Shown: piece after piece, positions 5,419 to 5,555 of the stretch
Layout: each line of letters begins with the position of its first letter
Numbering within the stretch: position 1 is the first letter of the stretch
Origin: Acidobacteriota bacterium
GTDB lineage: Bacteria; Acidobacteriota; Vicinamibacteria; Vicinamibacterales; Vicinamibacteraceae
DNA: 5,555 nt
NCBI GenBank assembly: GCA_023429845.1
Contig: JAEZCY010000196.1
Location: 1 to 5,555 of the forward strand
Direction: 5' to 3'
Program-made: the position numbers and the translations under genes
Notes under the pieces: model-generated
What the model saw: only the letters and a program-made list of their open reading frames with translations
Database searches by the model: none
Told to the model about the DNA's origin: nothing

Positions 5419-5555
5419 GGCATCCGGGCGAGCGCCGCCGCCAGCGGCTCGCGTCCCGACGCCTGCTGCAGGCGCGCCAGGCTCGTCGCGGCGCGCAACT
5501 CCAGCGCGGTTGCGCCGCGCGCCGACGCGATCGACAGCGCCGACGAGAACGACGC
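5358..5555 (-). CDS. C-terminal fragment of a helical-repeat (TPR-like) protein, perhaps a predicted-ATPase regulator
   Basis: Reading leftward from the window edge, 65 codons end at TGA 5360-5358; the start lies beyond the window. The visible sequence includes ARGATALELRAATSLARLQQ, followed by a final TADRLDAEALLAAMG. This closely resembles the C-terminal tails of large signalling proteins (adenylate cyclase or LuxR/BTAD types with a predicted ATPase and TPR repeats), which commonly end in a LELRAATSLARL repeat and a T-A-D-L-x-x-A-x-x-L-L tail. It is Ala/Leu/Arg-rich, as helical repeats are. Its last 61 bases overlap the end of the convergent cyclase-like gene. The family call rests on this tail alone and the full domain set cannot be seen. 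Confidence 0.6.
   Translation of the reverse strand, partial: ASFSSALSIASARGATALELRAATSLARLQQASGREPLAAALARMPQDTATADRLDAEALLAAMG

Overview
The window is a GC-rich bacterial chromosomal segment. Its compact layout, a sigma/zf-HC2 anti-sigma pair, a GH172 (DUF2961) secreted enzyme and an intergenic TACGTA-rich repeat suggest a soil Acidobacteriota, possibly of the Vicinamibacteria. That placement is inferred from gene content and style; no marker gene is present to prove it. All stretches longer than about 130 bases are coding, and no tRNA, rRNA, IS element or CRISPR array was seen.

Left part (1-831), minus strand: a 99-residue protein resembling only region 2 of an ECF sigma factor overlaps by ATGA a zinc-binding, single-membrane-span anti-sigma-like protein that runs off the left edge. 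A 105-bp intergenic region with small dyads separates it from a divergent gene.

Middle part (832-3349): a secreted GH172-family glycosidase on the plus strand converges on a probable lipoprotein aldose 1-epimerase (GalM type) on the minus strand. The 127-bp gap between their stops holds a direct repeat and a strong GC hairpin. Together they look like an extracytoplasmic carbohydrate-processing pair: one enzyme frees sugars and the other equilibrates their anomers.

Right part (3394-5418), plus strand: a putative promoter and strong ribosome-binding sites drive two genes that look like one operon. The first encodes a DUF2236/MpaB-Lcp family putative haem oxygenase. The second encodes a seven-span membrane protein carrying the two acidic residues and surrounding motifs of the Pyr4/PaxB-type transmembrane terpene cyclases, best known from fungal meroterpenoid and indole-diterpene pathways. 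This pairing is the most interesting thing in the window and suggests modification of a prenylated or polyprenyl substrate.

The right edge holds, on the minus strand, the C-terminal end of a helical-repeat (TPR-like) regulator whose stop lies 61 bp inside the 3' end of the cyclase-like gene.
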